Notes: generated from the letters alone by a model not told the origin. A DNA stretch of 64,000 nt from Amoebidium appalachense (GCA_963693365.1 CAVNZM010000003.1:13516001-13580000), one strand, 5' to 3'. Shown: positions 22,298-32,413, counted from the first letter of the stretch. Made by a program: numbers and translations.

Positions 22298-22412
22298 CAG
22301 GGCCCCGGGGGGTTAGAGTAGGGCAGCTGGGCCCAAGTGAGGGTTGGCAGGGAGGGCAGCGGGGCCCTGTGCAGGGGAATGTGCCCGAGCACGCGGGGGT
22401 GTGGGCGGACAC
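20541..22412 (-). CDS. DIRS RT/RNase H, intact 623-residue frame
   Basis: RT with VADVQAAF, LPFGLKSSP and YVDD at 310-313; RNase H with Asp about 471 (TDAAGS), VIELLAI, CDNTGA and HLADAISR. No methyltransferase domain of the kind some DIRS elements carry is seen. The first codon of the open frame is GTG. The first 62 residues are Cys/Pro-rich and end in the polyproline run encoded by 22226-22294, so translation may begin after that tract. The nearest gag stop is 280 nt upstream. Confidence 0.88.
22226..22294 (-). repeat. poly-C tract at the pol N-terminus (copy 2)
   Basis: A 69-nt homopolymer, among the longest here. It lies at the same place as 4167-4212 and 44437-44470. Confidence 0.9.
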
Positions 22413-22693
22413 AGCGGTAGAAGAAGGGGGGGGGGAGGGAGTGCTAAGTGAGTGTAAGGGGGGGGGGGAGGCTCGTGGGATCGGGGGGGGGGGAGTAAAA
22501 TTATGTGCAGTGGCCAGAATAAACGTCTTTGTATAGGGACATTTATTCTTGATGCGCGCGGGCGCCGTAGTTGGCCTGCGAAATTTTGCACTCAGCCCTA
22601 TTGGCCCGTTCTCCCGAGCTCCGTTTCCCTGTACTCGTGTGTCCTAGCTCCTAACCCCTATGTTCTAGCTGTGTGTGTGGGTGTGCGCGTAGA

Positions 22694-23864
22694 CTAGGCA
22701 TTGTGCTTGCAGTCTTTGCGGGGGTGTGTGCCAGAGCAGAGCGGGCACACGTGGGAGAAGGGGCAGGGCTGCTTAGCGCAGGACCGACCGTTAATGTGGA
22801 AATTCCTGCAGTGCGTCGCGGGTAGATCCACGGGTCGGGCCGGTTTTGCCGGGCCGGGTTGCGGGCCAGGGCGGTTAGGGGTGTGACCCCCGCCGGGCTT
22901 GTGGGGCGGCTTAAAGCCGTCAAGACCACAGCCGGGCTTGGGGTACATGGGGCAGGCCGCGCTGGGGTGGTCGGGGAAGCCACAGCGCTGACATGCGTCC
23001 TGGATGAGCAGAGTGGGTGGCAGGAGGAGATCCTGGTGGAGTTGGGCGAGCAGGTTGGGGCACTCGATCGGAGCCCGACCCTGCTGGTGGGCCACGGTGC
23101 GGGCGTATACGTCATAGTTGTGGATCTGGGCCCACGGGTATCGGGTGCTGAGGCGAGTGATGTGCTGAGTCCAAAGTACGTCTTTGTCCGTGGGAAGGCC
23201 GAGGTGGTGCTTGGCGGCCATGTAATGGGTCCAAGCTTGGATCCAAATGACGAGTGAACGCAGGGGAACGGGTTTGTCTTGGCGAAAAGTCTCGATGCTG
23301 CCGTCGTCGGCCATGCGCAGATGCTGACCTTTCTTGGATGGGGCCAGGAGGGCGGCGGGGGTGAACTTATACAGGTCGACGAAACGATTGGCGCGCAAAT
23401 CTGCCAGCACATCCGCGGGGGGAAGCGGGAGTGTGCCCGGCTGAATGTCGCCAGTGTTCTCACCTGTGATGGGGGGCGCGGGCAGGGCAGGCAGGTCAAG
23501 GTCAGGGCCGAGATGCAGCCCCGGGGAAACCTCCCCGGGTGTGGAGGGCGCGGCGGGGGGCGCGGGAGGGTCGCGGTTGGTGAGAGCAGCCAGGACGCCA
23601 GCCATCTGGGTGCTGATGGCGCTGAGGGCGGCCAGGACGGTGTCTTGAGAAGTCATCTGCGGGGACGGCGGGGCCTGAGGGGGGACTTCAGGAGTGGAGG
23701 GGGAGAGTAGCCGGCGGGTCCGGGTCCGTGGTGGTATGGGCCGCTGGAGGCGCGTCAGTGTCCGCGGGAGCGTTGGTCAGCCTGTGGCGGAAGTCGCTGC
23801 GGGTCAGGCGCTTAGGTGCCGCGGCAGGGGCGGCGGCTGAGGCCTGGCGCTTTTTCGGCGGCAT
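22694..23864 (-). pseudogene. gag-like protein of DIRS copy 2 (one-base insertion)
   Basis: The homologue of 4610-5780. ATG at 23864 gives MPPKKRQASA; about 55 residues on, an extra G near 23700 (GGAGGGGGAGAG against GGAGGGGAGAG in copy 3) shifts the frame. The rest, including the CCHC knuckle CQRCGFPDHPSAAC, the CCCH-like motif and CPLCSGTHPRKDC, is open from at least 23656 to TAG at 22694. Removing that one base would leave 389 codons plus stop, so this is a recent lesion or a base-calling error in a G run. Confidence 0.82.
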
Positions 23865-23906
23865 GCTGACCGGCGTAGGGAAAGATAGGGAGAATGAAAA
23901 GGAAAT

Positions 23907-24255
23907 TGAAAAGGAATATATAGCTGTAAGGCTGTGGATGCTAAACACAGAAGATGTGTTTGTAGCTTGCTGATCTGCTAAAAACTGTCGTGCTTATATA
24001 CCTAAGCCTACCGATCTGAGCCAATCAAAAATCGATCTAGTGATATGTGAAATCTGATCCGAGCCAATCATAACTCGGTCTAGTGATCTGTGGTATCTGA
24101 TGTTTTGACTGGCTAATAAGTGCCCGTGTGCGGGCAGCCAACCGCTAACTGCTAAAACACGAAATGAAGCCTACATGGTTATGTTGGTATCGAACACCCA
24201 TCCTACGTGTTTACCCAGAAAAATATTTATGTCAATAATTTCCACAAATAAAACC
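23907..24255 (-). repeat. DIRS copy 2 terminal repeat A1
   Basis: About 349 bp, matching A2 at 18977-19326. It contains the gag-proximal region with CCAAT-like boxes and TATATACC. Confidence 0.85.
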
Positions 24256-24409
24256 CTTCTATAGCGTCTCTACCACAGAAAATCTCTACTCGCAATACAT
24301 TGGCAATGGATAATTGATATTACTTCAGTATTAATCTGGTGTTTTTACGATATTGGCAATAGATAATAGCCTCACAATATTGGCAATACGACGGGGAAGT
24401 TTGCTGATG
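24256..24409. repeat. right terminal region of the TIR element
   Basis: Contains ATTGGCAATGGATAATTG, ATATTGGCAATAGATAATAG and ATATTGGCAATACG, then the TIR (GGGAAGTTTGCTGATG). Nearly identical to 35453-35576. Confidence 0.85.
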
Positions 24410-24796
24410 CACGAGATCCATCAACTCGACATCAGCACGGCCTTCCTCAACAGCCCCCTCGACGAGACTTTGTACATGGAGCAACCTCCTGGTTTCATCC
24501 TCCGTGGCAACGAACACAAAGTCTGGAAACTCAAGAAGGCCCTCTACGGACTCAAACAGGCCTCCCTGGCATGGTACGAGTTCTTCAACTCCATTCTCGT
24601 TGCCCACGGCCTCACCCGTCTCCGTTCCGATCCGTGTGTCTACTTCCGTCAGTTCCCCAACGGGCACATCATCCGTTCGGGCAACTACGTTGATGATGCC
24701 ATCATCACCTGCACACGGCACTCCACCATCATGCAGGAGCTTGTTCTTCACATCACGACGTCTGCCGAGTGCAAGGTCGGTCTGCCAGACATCTTC
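24410..24796 (+). pseudogene. copia family A reverse transcriptase, second fragment
   Basis: Continues the RT of 3-253 with EIHQLDISTAFLNS, ALYGLKQASLAW and the catalytic NYVDDAI. Homology to 59311-60666 ends at the LPDIF codons near 24796, where sequence beginning TGTCATCTTC starts. RT is therefore truncated again, probably by the LTR that follows. Confidence 0.88.
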
Positions 24797-25503
24797 TGTC
24801 ATCTTCACTTGATTCTCAGCAAGACTTAGAAGTTGAGTTTGGTATTTATTTATTAGTTGTTGTAGTTTGTTTCCTTTTTCCTTTCTTCATTTCTTTCTTT
24901 CTTTTCCGTTTCCGTGTACACGACATCTTAGATCTGTGTACGTATCGACATACTTAGCTCGCGCACACGTATTGTCGTTTGTGTCAAAATCTATATATGT
25001 CATCCAATCATATCTCGTTTGTATTTTCCCAAATATAGTAACTTACATTCCTTTCTCATTCCTTTCCCACGACGTAGCATTGTGCTATGTTCTTCAACTA
25101 TTAGGAATAATTATATTTAGACGTGTTATGATAAGAACATGTATAAATGTATGTTATGAATTAATAGTTACATAAGTGGTTTCATTTTGTTAAATGTTTC
25201 CGTGGTTTTATTAGAAGTTTCTTTCATTAGAGGATTGAGTTTTATATTCTATGTGTCGACAGACATTTTAATCGATATATTTTACACTCATAGTTTTCGT
25301 TCTTTTGATTGGTTTATCGTTTCACATTCCCAAGTATAAAAGGGACCTCATCTTGAAATAAATCATAAGCAGTCGTATTCACTTCCTATGGTTCCAGAAA
25401 TCGTTCCTCCTCTCCGGTTGTGTTTTTCCCGTGTGTCTCTGTGTTGTGTATATCATAACACCCATCTGTGCTCTTTGCTTCTCCGTTTACCCACACAAAA
25501 TAA
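24797..25503 (+). mobile_element. putative 5' LTR of a divergent copia family (LTR B)
   Basis: Begins TGTCATCTTC at the point where RT homology ends and finishes ..CACACAAAATAACA before a short leader and a gag ATG at 25582. Its last 60 bp resemble the end of LTR A (27660-27728), but most of the sequence does not. It contains a TATA-like AAGTATAAAAGGGACC at 25333. Exact borders are inferred because there is no second copy in the window. Confidence 0.5.
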
Positions 25504-25581
25504 CAGGTTTACGGCCCCTTTGCACGCTAACACACAATCTCGCTACAACCGCGAAAATCTCTCAGTCTTACTGCTTCAATC

Positions 25582-26136
25582 ATGACTGACAAACCGTCGT
25601 ATATCAACCTTCCAATATGGAATCCGTCCGAGAAACGAGACGAGAAACGTCTTAATTATTTCGAGTGGGAGCCACTCATTCACCGGTTCATTAGAACAAC
25701 CATTGCCGAGAAATTCGTTGACGCTATCAAGAGGCCACAGTGGGTTGACGGCGCTGAAGCCAGCCAGTGGCTAGGCTACACCACCAAGGACTCCTACAAG
25801 AAAGCTTCCGACGTCCTCGACCAGATCCTCAACCAGTCCGTCCACCCGACCGAGCTCTACGACTCCGGCCGGATGCAAGACGGTGTCCACGGTGGTGAAG
25901 TCTTCCACAACCTACGTATGGCGTATGTAGCAGAGAAGGAGGCCCGAGTCACCCAGATCCAAGTCACCTTCGAGGAGCTTGAACTACGAGACTTCAACAC
26001 CAAGGACTACATCAACAGTGGGGACGTCACTGTCACCTACATCGACACCAAGAAGAACCTGGCCGACATCTTCACCAAGCCTCTGGCTGGTCCGGCCCAC
26101 GACATACACCGTGCCAACCTCAGTCTCCGTGACTGA
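25582..26136 (+). pseudogene. chimeric copia frame: gag N-terminus fused to RNase H C-terminus
   Basis: A 184-residue open frame. Residues 1 to about 137 (MTDKPSYINLPIW..FEELELRDF) match the start of copia gag at 63463 at only about 40-45% by eye. From NTKDYINSGDVTV to the stop it matches the RNase H end at 59069-59209 with one change in 46 residues. The join is at ACTTCAA (25991-25997), present in both parents. It lacks protease, integrase and RT, so it is non-autonomous. The mixed divergence shows the two halves come from different families. Confidence 0.85.
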
Positions 26137-26399
26137 CCCGTGCACTGGTGTTCATCATCGAATGGTTTCTGAGTAGGTTGGGGCCCTGGACAGCAGTTGA
26201 CACACCTACGGTGCTCAAGATGCCTCCCAACGAAAGTCTACTACTCCTCATCGTTTCTCTTCATCAGTGGGGACTCTGTCTTACATCGTCATGTGTGTGC
26301 ATCTTCAGTGGGGATTATTCTCCACCGTCCGTCGTTTATTTATATTCATATCCCACCATATATATTGGTTTTCTTCTATATTCGACTTTATATATATGT

Positions 26400-26590
26400 C
26401 GAACTGGGATGGCGACCCAGTATAAATAATTATCTATAGCCTTGCGAGCTGGTTGACTGCCAGTCTAAACCTAGTCCACGGGATGCACCTTCCCCGTGTC
26501 TTAACTGGTTGACAACCAGTCTATAAATCAGTCCACAAGATGTTCATGCCTTGTGTTTACCTGGGTGGTCCCCAGTATAAAACATTAGCC
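26400..26590 (+). repeat. 3'-UTR hairpin array of copia A
   Basis: A series of short inverted repeats: ACTGGG..CCCAGT, CTGGTTGACTGCCAG, CACGGG..CCCGTG, ACTGGTTGACAACCAGT, CACAAG..CTTGTG and CTGGG..CCCAG. The same array lies in reverse at 58615-58805. Loops differ between the copies while arms are kept, which suggests RNA structure. Confidence 0.6.
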
Positions 26591-26839
26591 ACCAACACGT
26601 CACACATACACTAGTGTTTCCTCTCTATATACATATCGACGATAACCACCATGATCTATTGTTCCGAGTCTTCCGAGGCAACCGTCGTTGTGTGCCTCTT
26701 CAGTTTTGATTTTCTCCTTCCCACCTCAAGGATCTTCGGTTTGCATCCTCGAGTGGGGAAACTTGAGTGTGACGGCCCCTCATGTGTTTGGACCTCATCT
26801 ACCGTCACATCAACAGACACGAGAACACAAACTTCAACC

Positions 26840-26852
26840 CCTTGAGTGGGGA
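26840..26852 (+). other. copia A polypurine tract
   Basis: TTGAGTGGGGA immediately before the LTR start TGTTGGAATACG; the expected plus-strand priming site. The mirror copy is at 58355-58367. Confidence 0.7.
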
Positions 26853-27728
26853 TGTTGGAATACGTCACCATGTATGACAGCAAGAGCCTTGAAGTATGTA
26901 TGTGTCTTAGCTTGTTTGTATTCGTGTCTGCTTTCCTTCTTTGTGCTCTTTCTCTTTTCTCTCTCTCTCTCTCTCTCTCTCCCCCCCCCCCCCCCCCCCC
27001 GTATCTCTCTCTCCCTTGTTTCTGTGAGCACAGATATCTGTAGATCTGTGCACACCTGGCTCTCTTGCCTGATAAGAACTTATTGTATTTTATTTCTGTT
27101 TGCTCTCCTCTGTTTATCTGAGAGGTAGCGTGATTGGCTAGCTACACTCGTTGTCTTTCCTTTATTTCAAAATGGCTTAGTTTTGTTCTCAATAGGATGG
27201 CTCGCCAATAGTCGCGAGCGAGTACATCTGTAGATCGTGTTGTGCATTCCTGTCTATTAATATATGTGTGTTGTGATTGGACAATAGATATATATGGAAT
27301 TCGGTTTATTGCAATGTGTCTTCACTTTGAGAGTGTCGACTATTAGAAAATATATGTATTTAAATGAGTTTCTCTATAGAGACGAATATAACTATATATG
27401 TGAGTTAATAGTGACTAGATGTATAATTACTTAATTTATTTAAGTAAGAGTTTCTAAACTTTAGTTAAGTCGGAAGTTGGAATGCGTATGCTCTGTCGGA
27501 ATGTGTTTTTCTATCTTCTGATAGAACCGACTGGTTCTCCCTCTTTAGTTGTGATAAGCTGATAAGTCGCAAGTACAAAAAGAACCGAGAGCACAATAAA
27601 GGATCAGTTGTTGTTTGAATCTTTCAATGTCTCGTGAACAACTCCGATTGCCCTCTCATTAATGTGTTAGTCGTGTTTTACATGACACCTCTGTGCACTC
27701 TGCTCCCTTAGACCCGTACAAAACAACA
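26853..27728 (+). mobile_element. copia A 3' LTR (876 bp)
   Basis: Starts TGTTGGAATACG and ends ACAAAACAACA. Its last 410 bp match the LTR at 63591-64000 (reverse) at about 97% by eye, and its first part matches 58140-58354. It carries a CT/poly-C stretch at 26961-27000. Abutted on the right by (GT)n, with no matching target duplication at the left LTR, as expected for a recombinant. Confidence 0.85.
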
Positions 27729-27730
27729 GT

Positions 27731-27777
<47 letters not shown>

Positions 27778-28544
27778 AGGAGGGAGGTGGGGGGGTGGGG
27801 GGACGGGGAGGCTCTGATGCCTGTGTCCATAGCGCGAAAACCCGCTAACGCTCGGGGAGGCCTTTTCTGCATTCCGATCTCCTGCCTAATCCGTCAATCC
27901 GCTCAAGCCGCTAACGTAGAGGAGGGTAACAGAAATCGATTTTTACGCCTGCCTGCCCGGGCTAGACATGCTCAGTCAAACCAATCATATTCCGCAATCT
28001 CAAAAAGGTGCAAAAAAAGCAAGCACGAAGGTATTCATGTGAGCCTCGCCGTGTTCAAGTTATTTATACAGTGCCTGGTAAGGAGATTTGGTTCCACCTC
28101 TGAGTGATTAACTATAGTTTTTAATAGAGGATATTCAGTTATTTCATTTATTCGAGGCAAGGATGCACCTGGCTAAGCTAAGAATCGTTAGCTAGCTCAG
28201 TATGATCATATACTAGTACTATGTAATACATCGACCGCCGCTGGCCGGAGTAAATGATAGCCAAGGTGCAGCGGCGCCGTGAGCCGCCGGCCCTACATGC
28301 TCAGACAGTGATCATCCAGCGGCGGCGTCACTGGCTAAAGTGGCCGGTCGTAGCGGAGGGGCCAAGTTGCATCCTTCATCATCGGGCCCATCTCATTCTC
28401 TCCTCCGGTGTCCAGTGTTGTAATAAAGTATTTTTGCACTACTCCTTGCTGTTGTTTAATTGGTGTATATGTACCGTATGATAAGAAAAAACAAACCTCC
28501 TCTATATAACTATAATTGGCAACATAAACAACAGAGGGACACCA
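27729..28544. other. gene-free: (GT)n, poly-G and unassigned sequence
   Basis: (GT)n then poly-G to about 27774; the rest is moderately GC-rich sequence with no recognisable motif or repeat match in the window. Confidence 0.5.
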
Positions 28545-29282
28545 ATGGGTCGGGCCCGTGCGGCCGTGCCTGCATACTCCAAATATGGGCAGTGTAAACA
28601 AACACTGGCCCTACCCGGTAGAAAGCAGTCCTATGGCGCAGCTGGCCACTCTGTTCATCAGTTACGCCTGAGTAGGGAAGCCTGCGTTTTGGTGTCCCTA
28701 ACGAAACACATGAGTAAAGCAGATGGCCTCCACACAGACACATTACTAGCCATGGGTAGCATGGGCTTGGTTTTGGCTGCTCTTCGGAGTGCCCTTTTAG
28801 TCCCCAGCATGAGCATAGTAGGGGCACTATGCCATGCATTACTTCTTTCCACACTTGTTGCATGCACATTTCTGATATGTACGTTACTCTTCCTCTTCAT
28901 TGCAGGAGCAAGAAAATACAAATACCACAACACATACACAAATCCTCCAACTCAAATCCAAAAACGGAAATGGCGTTCTCGCCGGACTGCACGTTTCAAC
29001 ATGCACAGGGCCTGGCGTGGCTGTCTAGATAGCCACGTAGCATCTAAGCGCCCAAAACGTTCACAAACAAAACAAACGCTCATCGCTGCTGTAGTAGTAT
29101 GTGTTATGCTAGGGTGTGGGGCAATGTTTTTACCCCTTCTCAGCCAGCCACAATTTCCCTCTATGGGACCCGATCCCCTGTGGCTGTTATATTCACCAAG
29201 TCTTCGAAAACAACTCGAGCTCCCTTCTCAAACACACAAATCGAAGCAAGTTTTGGCGTGCCGTTGTCATGTGCTGAGCTGA
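28545..29282 (+). CDS. hypothetical protein, possible membrane segments
   Basis: I do not recognise this 245-residue frame. It starts at ATG. A 60-residue hydrophobic region (about 66-125, TLLAMGSMGLVLAALRSALL.. to ..CTLLFLFIAGA) could form two or three membrane helices. A basic stretch follows (KRKWRSRRTAR), then a second hydrophobic segment (TLIAAVVVCVMLGCG). It could equally be a chance frame: codon use is unremarkable and there is no homologue in the window. A TTCATTGCAG at 28895 resembles a splice acceptor, which would argue against a single exon. Confidence 0.25.
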   Translation: MGRARAAVPAYSKYGQCKQTLALPGRKQSYGAAGHSVHQLRLSREACVLVSLTKHMSKADGLHTDTLLAMGSMGLVLAALRSALLVPSMSIVGALCHALLLSTLVACTFLICTLLFLFIAGARKYKYHNTYTNPPTQIQKRKWRSRRTARFNMHRAWRGCLDSHVASKRPKRSQTKQTLIAAVVVCVMLGCGAMFLPLLSQPQFPSMGPDPLWLLYSPSLRKQLELPSQTHKSKQVLACRCHVLS

Positions 29283-29476
29283 TTCGTATTAGTTTGCTTC
29301 TATATTTTGTGTTTTGGTGAGTGAATTTCGGGGGTTTTCTTGCATAGTGATGCCGGGGTCTAAGTGGAGTATGAGGAGATTATTCAGTGGTATGGGGAGA
29401 ATCTGATGCAGCGGCGGCTGATTGTTTGGTGCGCGCGTGCATGCCCCATGCCTCTGCGTACTCTCCATGTTAAATG

Positions 29477-29670
29477 GGGTTTACGCTGTTTACTCGAGGC
29501 AAAGAGAACCAGTCTCAGGTATGGGGGGGGGGGTTTTGCTCGGAATATCCCCTCAGCGGTATATCATGATCACGTACATAGATGTCGGGTGGTGACTATA
29601 TATCAGGGTTTACTTTCTCTACGAGACACCATAAAGACTACAAGGAGAAATCAATTAGTTGGGGTTCCCC

Positions 29671-29704
<34 letters not shown>
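29477..29704 (+). repeat. dispersed poly-T-tailed module, copy 2
   Basis: Almost base-for-base the same as 10643-10840, ending in a T-run of about 34 nt. Here the T-run is followed by unrelated sequence rather than a LINE, so the T tail belongs to the module itself. Confidence 0.8.
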
Positions 29705-29708
<4 letters not shown>

Positions 29709-30767
29709 TCTTGCTGTGTGCTTGGCGAGACCCATGTTGCCTGCTCGCGTGTGTGTATGCTTATATGTATTGTGAGTAAACGTGTGTACGTGTTGTAGTG
29801 CTGTAGGGGTGTCTGAGGTGGCGGTAGCCAATGGTGTGGAGTGCGTGTAGTCTGTGGGGGGAGGGAGTGTTGTGACATATACTAATCCGTCTCAGCAGAT
29901 CAGCCTAAGTCTACGATCGAGATCGGGGGGGGGGGGGGGGGGGGGGGAGAGGGGGTGGCCCGGGTCCACAGATCATCAAGATCAAGTCCGGGGCCTCAAG
30001 ATAGCTGTACAGCTGCGTGCATCTTGCCTCTGCCGGAGCAGGGCAGGACCACGTCAGCTGGAGCAGCCAACCAATAGAATTCTAATTAGTGTGTAGGATA
30101 GATCATAGGAGGACTTTGGAATGTGATAAGTTCGGGCAGAAGCCCTTTGTAAATATTGGCAAGTTTTGATAGTATATGCTGCCAAACGTATTTATATATA
30201 TTTCGATGTAGAGGAAAGAGGGGGGGGGGGGAGGGGGGGGGGGGGAGATAGTATGAAATGTAGAATTAGACTCTGCGGTGCCACAAGGGGAAGGGAGAGG
30301 GGTGAGACTTGGATAAATATATTAGTGTGAGCCGATCGACTTAGCTCGTCCAGGCGCACGATAGAGTTAGATCGGAATGTATGGAATGTGGCATCGTAGG
30401 GGGACCAGGTGATGATGATCTTGTAGGGCACGGCCTTGATGGCCTCAGTTGTGACTTAGCCTCATTCCGTTTGGACCTAAGTTTGCCCGTCGGAGTATGG
30501 TCTTAATAAACTTTACCGTTTTTCAGTACACGTTCGTTCCTTTCCGTGTGTGTACACTTAGTAGAGTGCCGCGTCTCTTAATACATACACGTTAGGATAC
30601 GACAAGCTACACCTTTTCTTTTAGTGCGGTTTTTCGCGCTAGGTAAACGCGGTGACAGTTCCTCTGTTGCTACACCTCAGAAACACAACAAAAAAAAAAA
30701 AAACAAAAAAAAAAAAAAAAAAAAAAAAACACAAACACAACCACACGGGTAGGGCACACACAACACC
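29705..30767. other. gene-free leader upstream of gag
   Basis: Poly-G at 29924-29947 and 30220-30245; A-rich tract 30689-30729. 30440-30767 may include the LTR and leader of the following gag (AATAAA near 30505, TCAGTACACG..), but without a partner LTR I cannot place its borders. Confidence 0.35.
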
Positions 30768-32191
30768 ATGGCTAAGTTCAACGTAGATATGTTCTACGTG
30801 TTGGCAGCGGAGGATAGCTCCCTGCATACACAGATACCACAGGTCCACACACTAGACGTCAGACAAACCACAGCTTTCAGCTTCATACTCAAACACGACT
30901 CAGAAATACCACGGTGGCTTAGGACACTCATAGCAAACACACCCACACTAGTGTTAGACGCTAAGAAGGCCCCTACTGTGGCGGCCTCGTGCCTAATGAT
31001 TAAGCAGTGCATCGACCACAAAACGATGGCCGACTTATGCACCCTCATCGAGGAGCACCCGTACAGGGCCGAACAGGCCCCCCAGGTGACGGCTCGTATC
31101 TACGAGCAGCAGTACGACGAGGGGAGAGACGAGATGGTGTCCCGGACGCTCGGCCAGAAACGTCTGGCCGCACGATTCATCCCCGACGACGAGGACGAGA
31201 ACAGCACCGACGACGTGGACGGTGAGCTCGAGGCCTTCACAAGGCCCGAGAACGAGCTCGAGTATACGGCCCGGCTCGTCGACCGATACCTGACGGCCGA
31301 CCGGCGACGTACCTTCAAGGCCCAGCTACGAGAATGGAAGTATACCTTCCCCACTTTAGATATGTCCCCCGTAGAAGCTCGTGCATTCTTTGAAAGGGAA
31401 TATCGGGTCTTTGAAGACCTTTGTGAGCTAACTGGTGACGTGAGTGATAGGGAAAAGTTCGAGTTTGCTCGTAAGGCTCTCTCTGTAAATACTGACACTG
31501 CACGCATGTTTGGGGAGCATGATGATGTAGATGAGGTGGTGTTGCATGTTAAACGTCACTTGCTTGCCATGCACGAGGTGAAGTTCAATAAGCGGGATAG
31601 GAAGGAGGTGATGGAGGTAGACAAGAAAAAGAAGGAGAGTGGAAAGAAGGGGGAACAAGAAGAGAAAGAGGGTGAACAGCCAGATGCACTCACCATGTTG
31701 GTCAAGCAGGTTGCCGAGCTCTCCCAGGCCGTCTTCTCTGGCCGAGGGGGCTTCGGCTTCCGGGGTGGCCGTGGCGGCGACCGGGGTGGACACGGCGGTC
31801 GTGGGCGCGGTGGACGTGGAGGACAGCAGCAGCAGTTCACCGAGAGGTTTGCCCCTCATCTTGCTCGTGGTGGTGGGCAGGGTAGAGGGAGGGGTGGAAA
31901 TGGTGGTGAGCATGGTGGCCATAGAGGTGGGTTCGGAGGCGAGCATGGTGGTAGGGGTGGACATGGAGGCCGTGGTGGGTTTGGTGCTGGTGGTGAGAGA
32001 GGCCGAGGGGGGCAGGGGGGAAGGGGGGGCCGTGGTGCACACGGTGGGCCCCCCCAGCATGACCGGGCTCCCGGTATGATGCGTTGCGCCAAGGTTATGA
32101 AGTTCCCCCTGGAACCTTCTTTGGTGCATGTTACTTTTGTGGCCGGCAAGGGCACTCTGCTGCATATTGCCGTAGTTACAAGGGCTATTGA
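30768..32191 (+). pseudogene. retrotransposon gag with acidic, RGG-rich and CCHC regions (frameshifted)
   Basis: Starts ATGGCTAAG. Residues 1-310 are a helical capsid-like region, followed by a Lys/Glu-rich linker (KKKKESGKKG) and then about 110 residues of RGG/GHGG repeats typical of RNA-binding proteins. The long frame misses the zinc knuckle. In the -1 frame 32129-32170 encodes CYFCGRQGHSAAYC (C-x2-C-x4-H-x4-C), followed by RSYKGY and TGA at 32189. The shift lies between about 32061 and 32075, after a stop in the second frame, so it is more likely an indel than a programmed slip. Element class (copia or other LTR) is unresolved because the pol region is in the gap. Confidence 0.72.
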
Positions 32192-32413
32192 GTTCCGGGG
32201 GAGGGGGAAGCTGGGATCACTGAGGGAAGGGGGGGGGAAAGTATCGGTCCCCCCCAGGTTGCAGAGAACCTTCACCCTCCCCCACCCCAGGTTAAGCTTC
32301 CCTTTGCCCCCTCACCACCCCGATACGTGTGGGAGCCGGGCATCGTCGTGGGTCCTCAAGACAGCGTCGAGGTGGTATGGCATGAATTTTTGTGGGGTGA
32401 CTCTACCAAAGGT

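Larger units (their letters stand above)
18758..24255 (-). mobile_element. DIRS-like YR retrotransposon copy 2, most complete
   Basis: Coding order: A1 (24255-23907), gag, RT/RNase H, YR, B1 (from about 19410 to 19327), A2 (19326-18977), X, B2 (18843-18758). RT/RNase H and YR frames are intact; gag has a single-base insertion. It differs from copies 1 and 3 in the A repeat (GGAATATATAGCTG) and B repeat (ACTTCGGGACG). It shares those variants with the fragment at 34060-35452, giving two subfamilies. There is no target duplication at the ends (..TTACAT and CTTCTATAG..). Confidence 0.9.
254..24409. mobile_element. 24-kb TIR DNA element, host of nested insertions
   Basis: The left end CATCAGCAAACTTCCC (254-269) is the exact reverse complement of the right end (24394-24409). 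A few bases further in, both ends share TATTGCCAA. The flanks read ..GACCA and CACGAG.., and removing the element with one copy of CA restores an uninterrupted copia RT frame. The target duplication is therefore CA, or CAC if the TIR is trimmed by one base. The inner flanks (254-749, 6148-6600, 17700-18757, 24256-24409) are AT-rich and crowded with ATTGGCAAT/ATTGCCAAT. Two DIRS elements, a LINE and a satellite account for most of the interior. I see no transposase, so the copy is probably non-autonomous or has lost it. Superfamily is not assigned. Confidence 0.75.

Noticed and set aside
30768-32190. Gag as a host RGG RNA-binding protein
   Set aside because: The CCHC knuckle followed at once by a stop, and the neighbouring LTR elements, fit a retroelement gag better; host origin is not excluded because pol falls in the gap.
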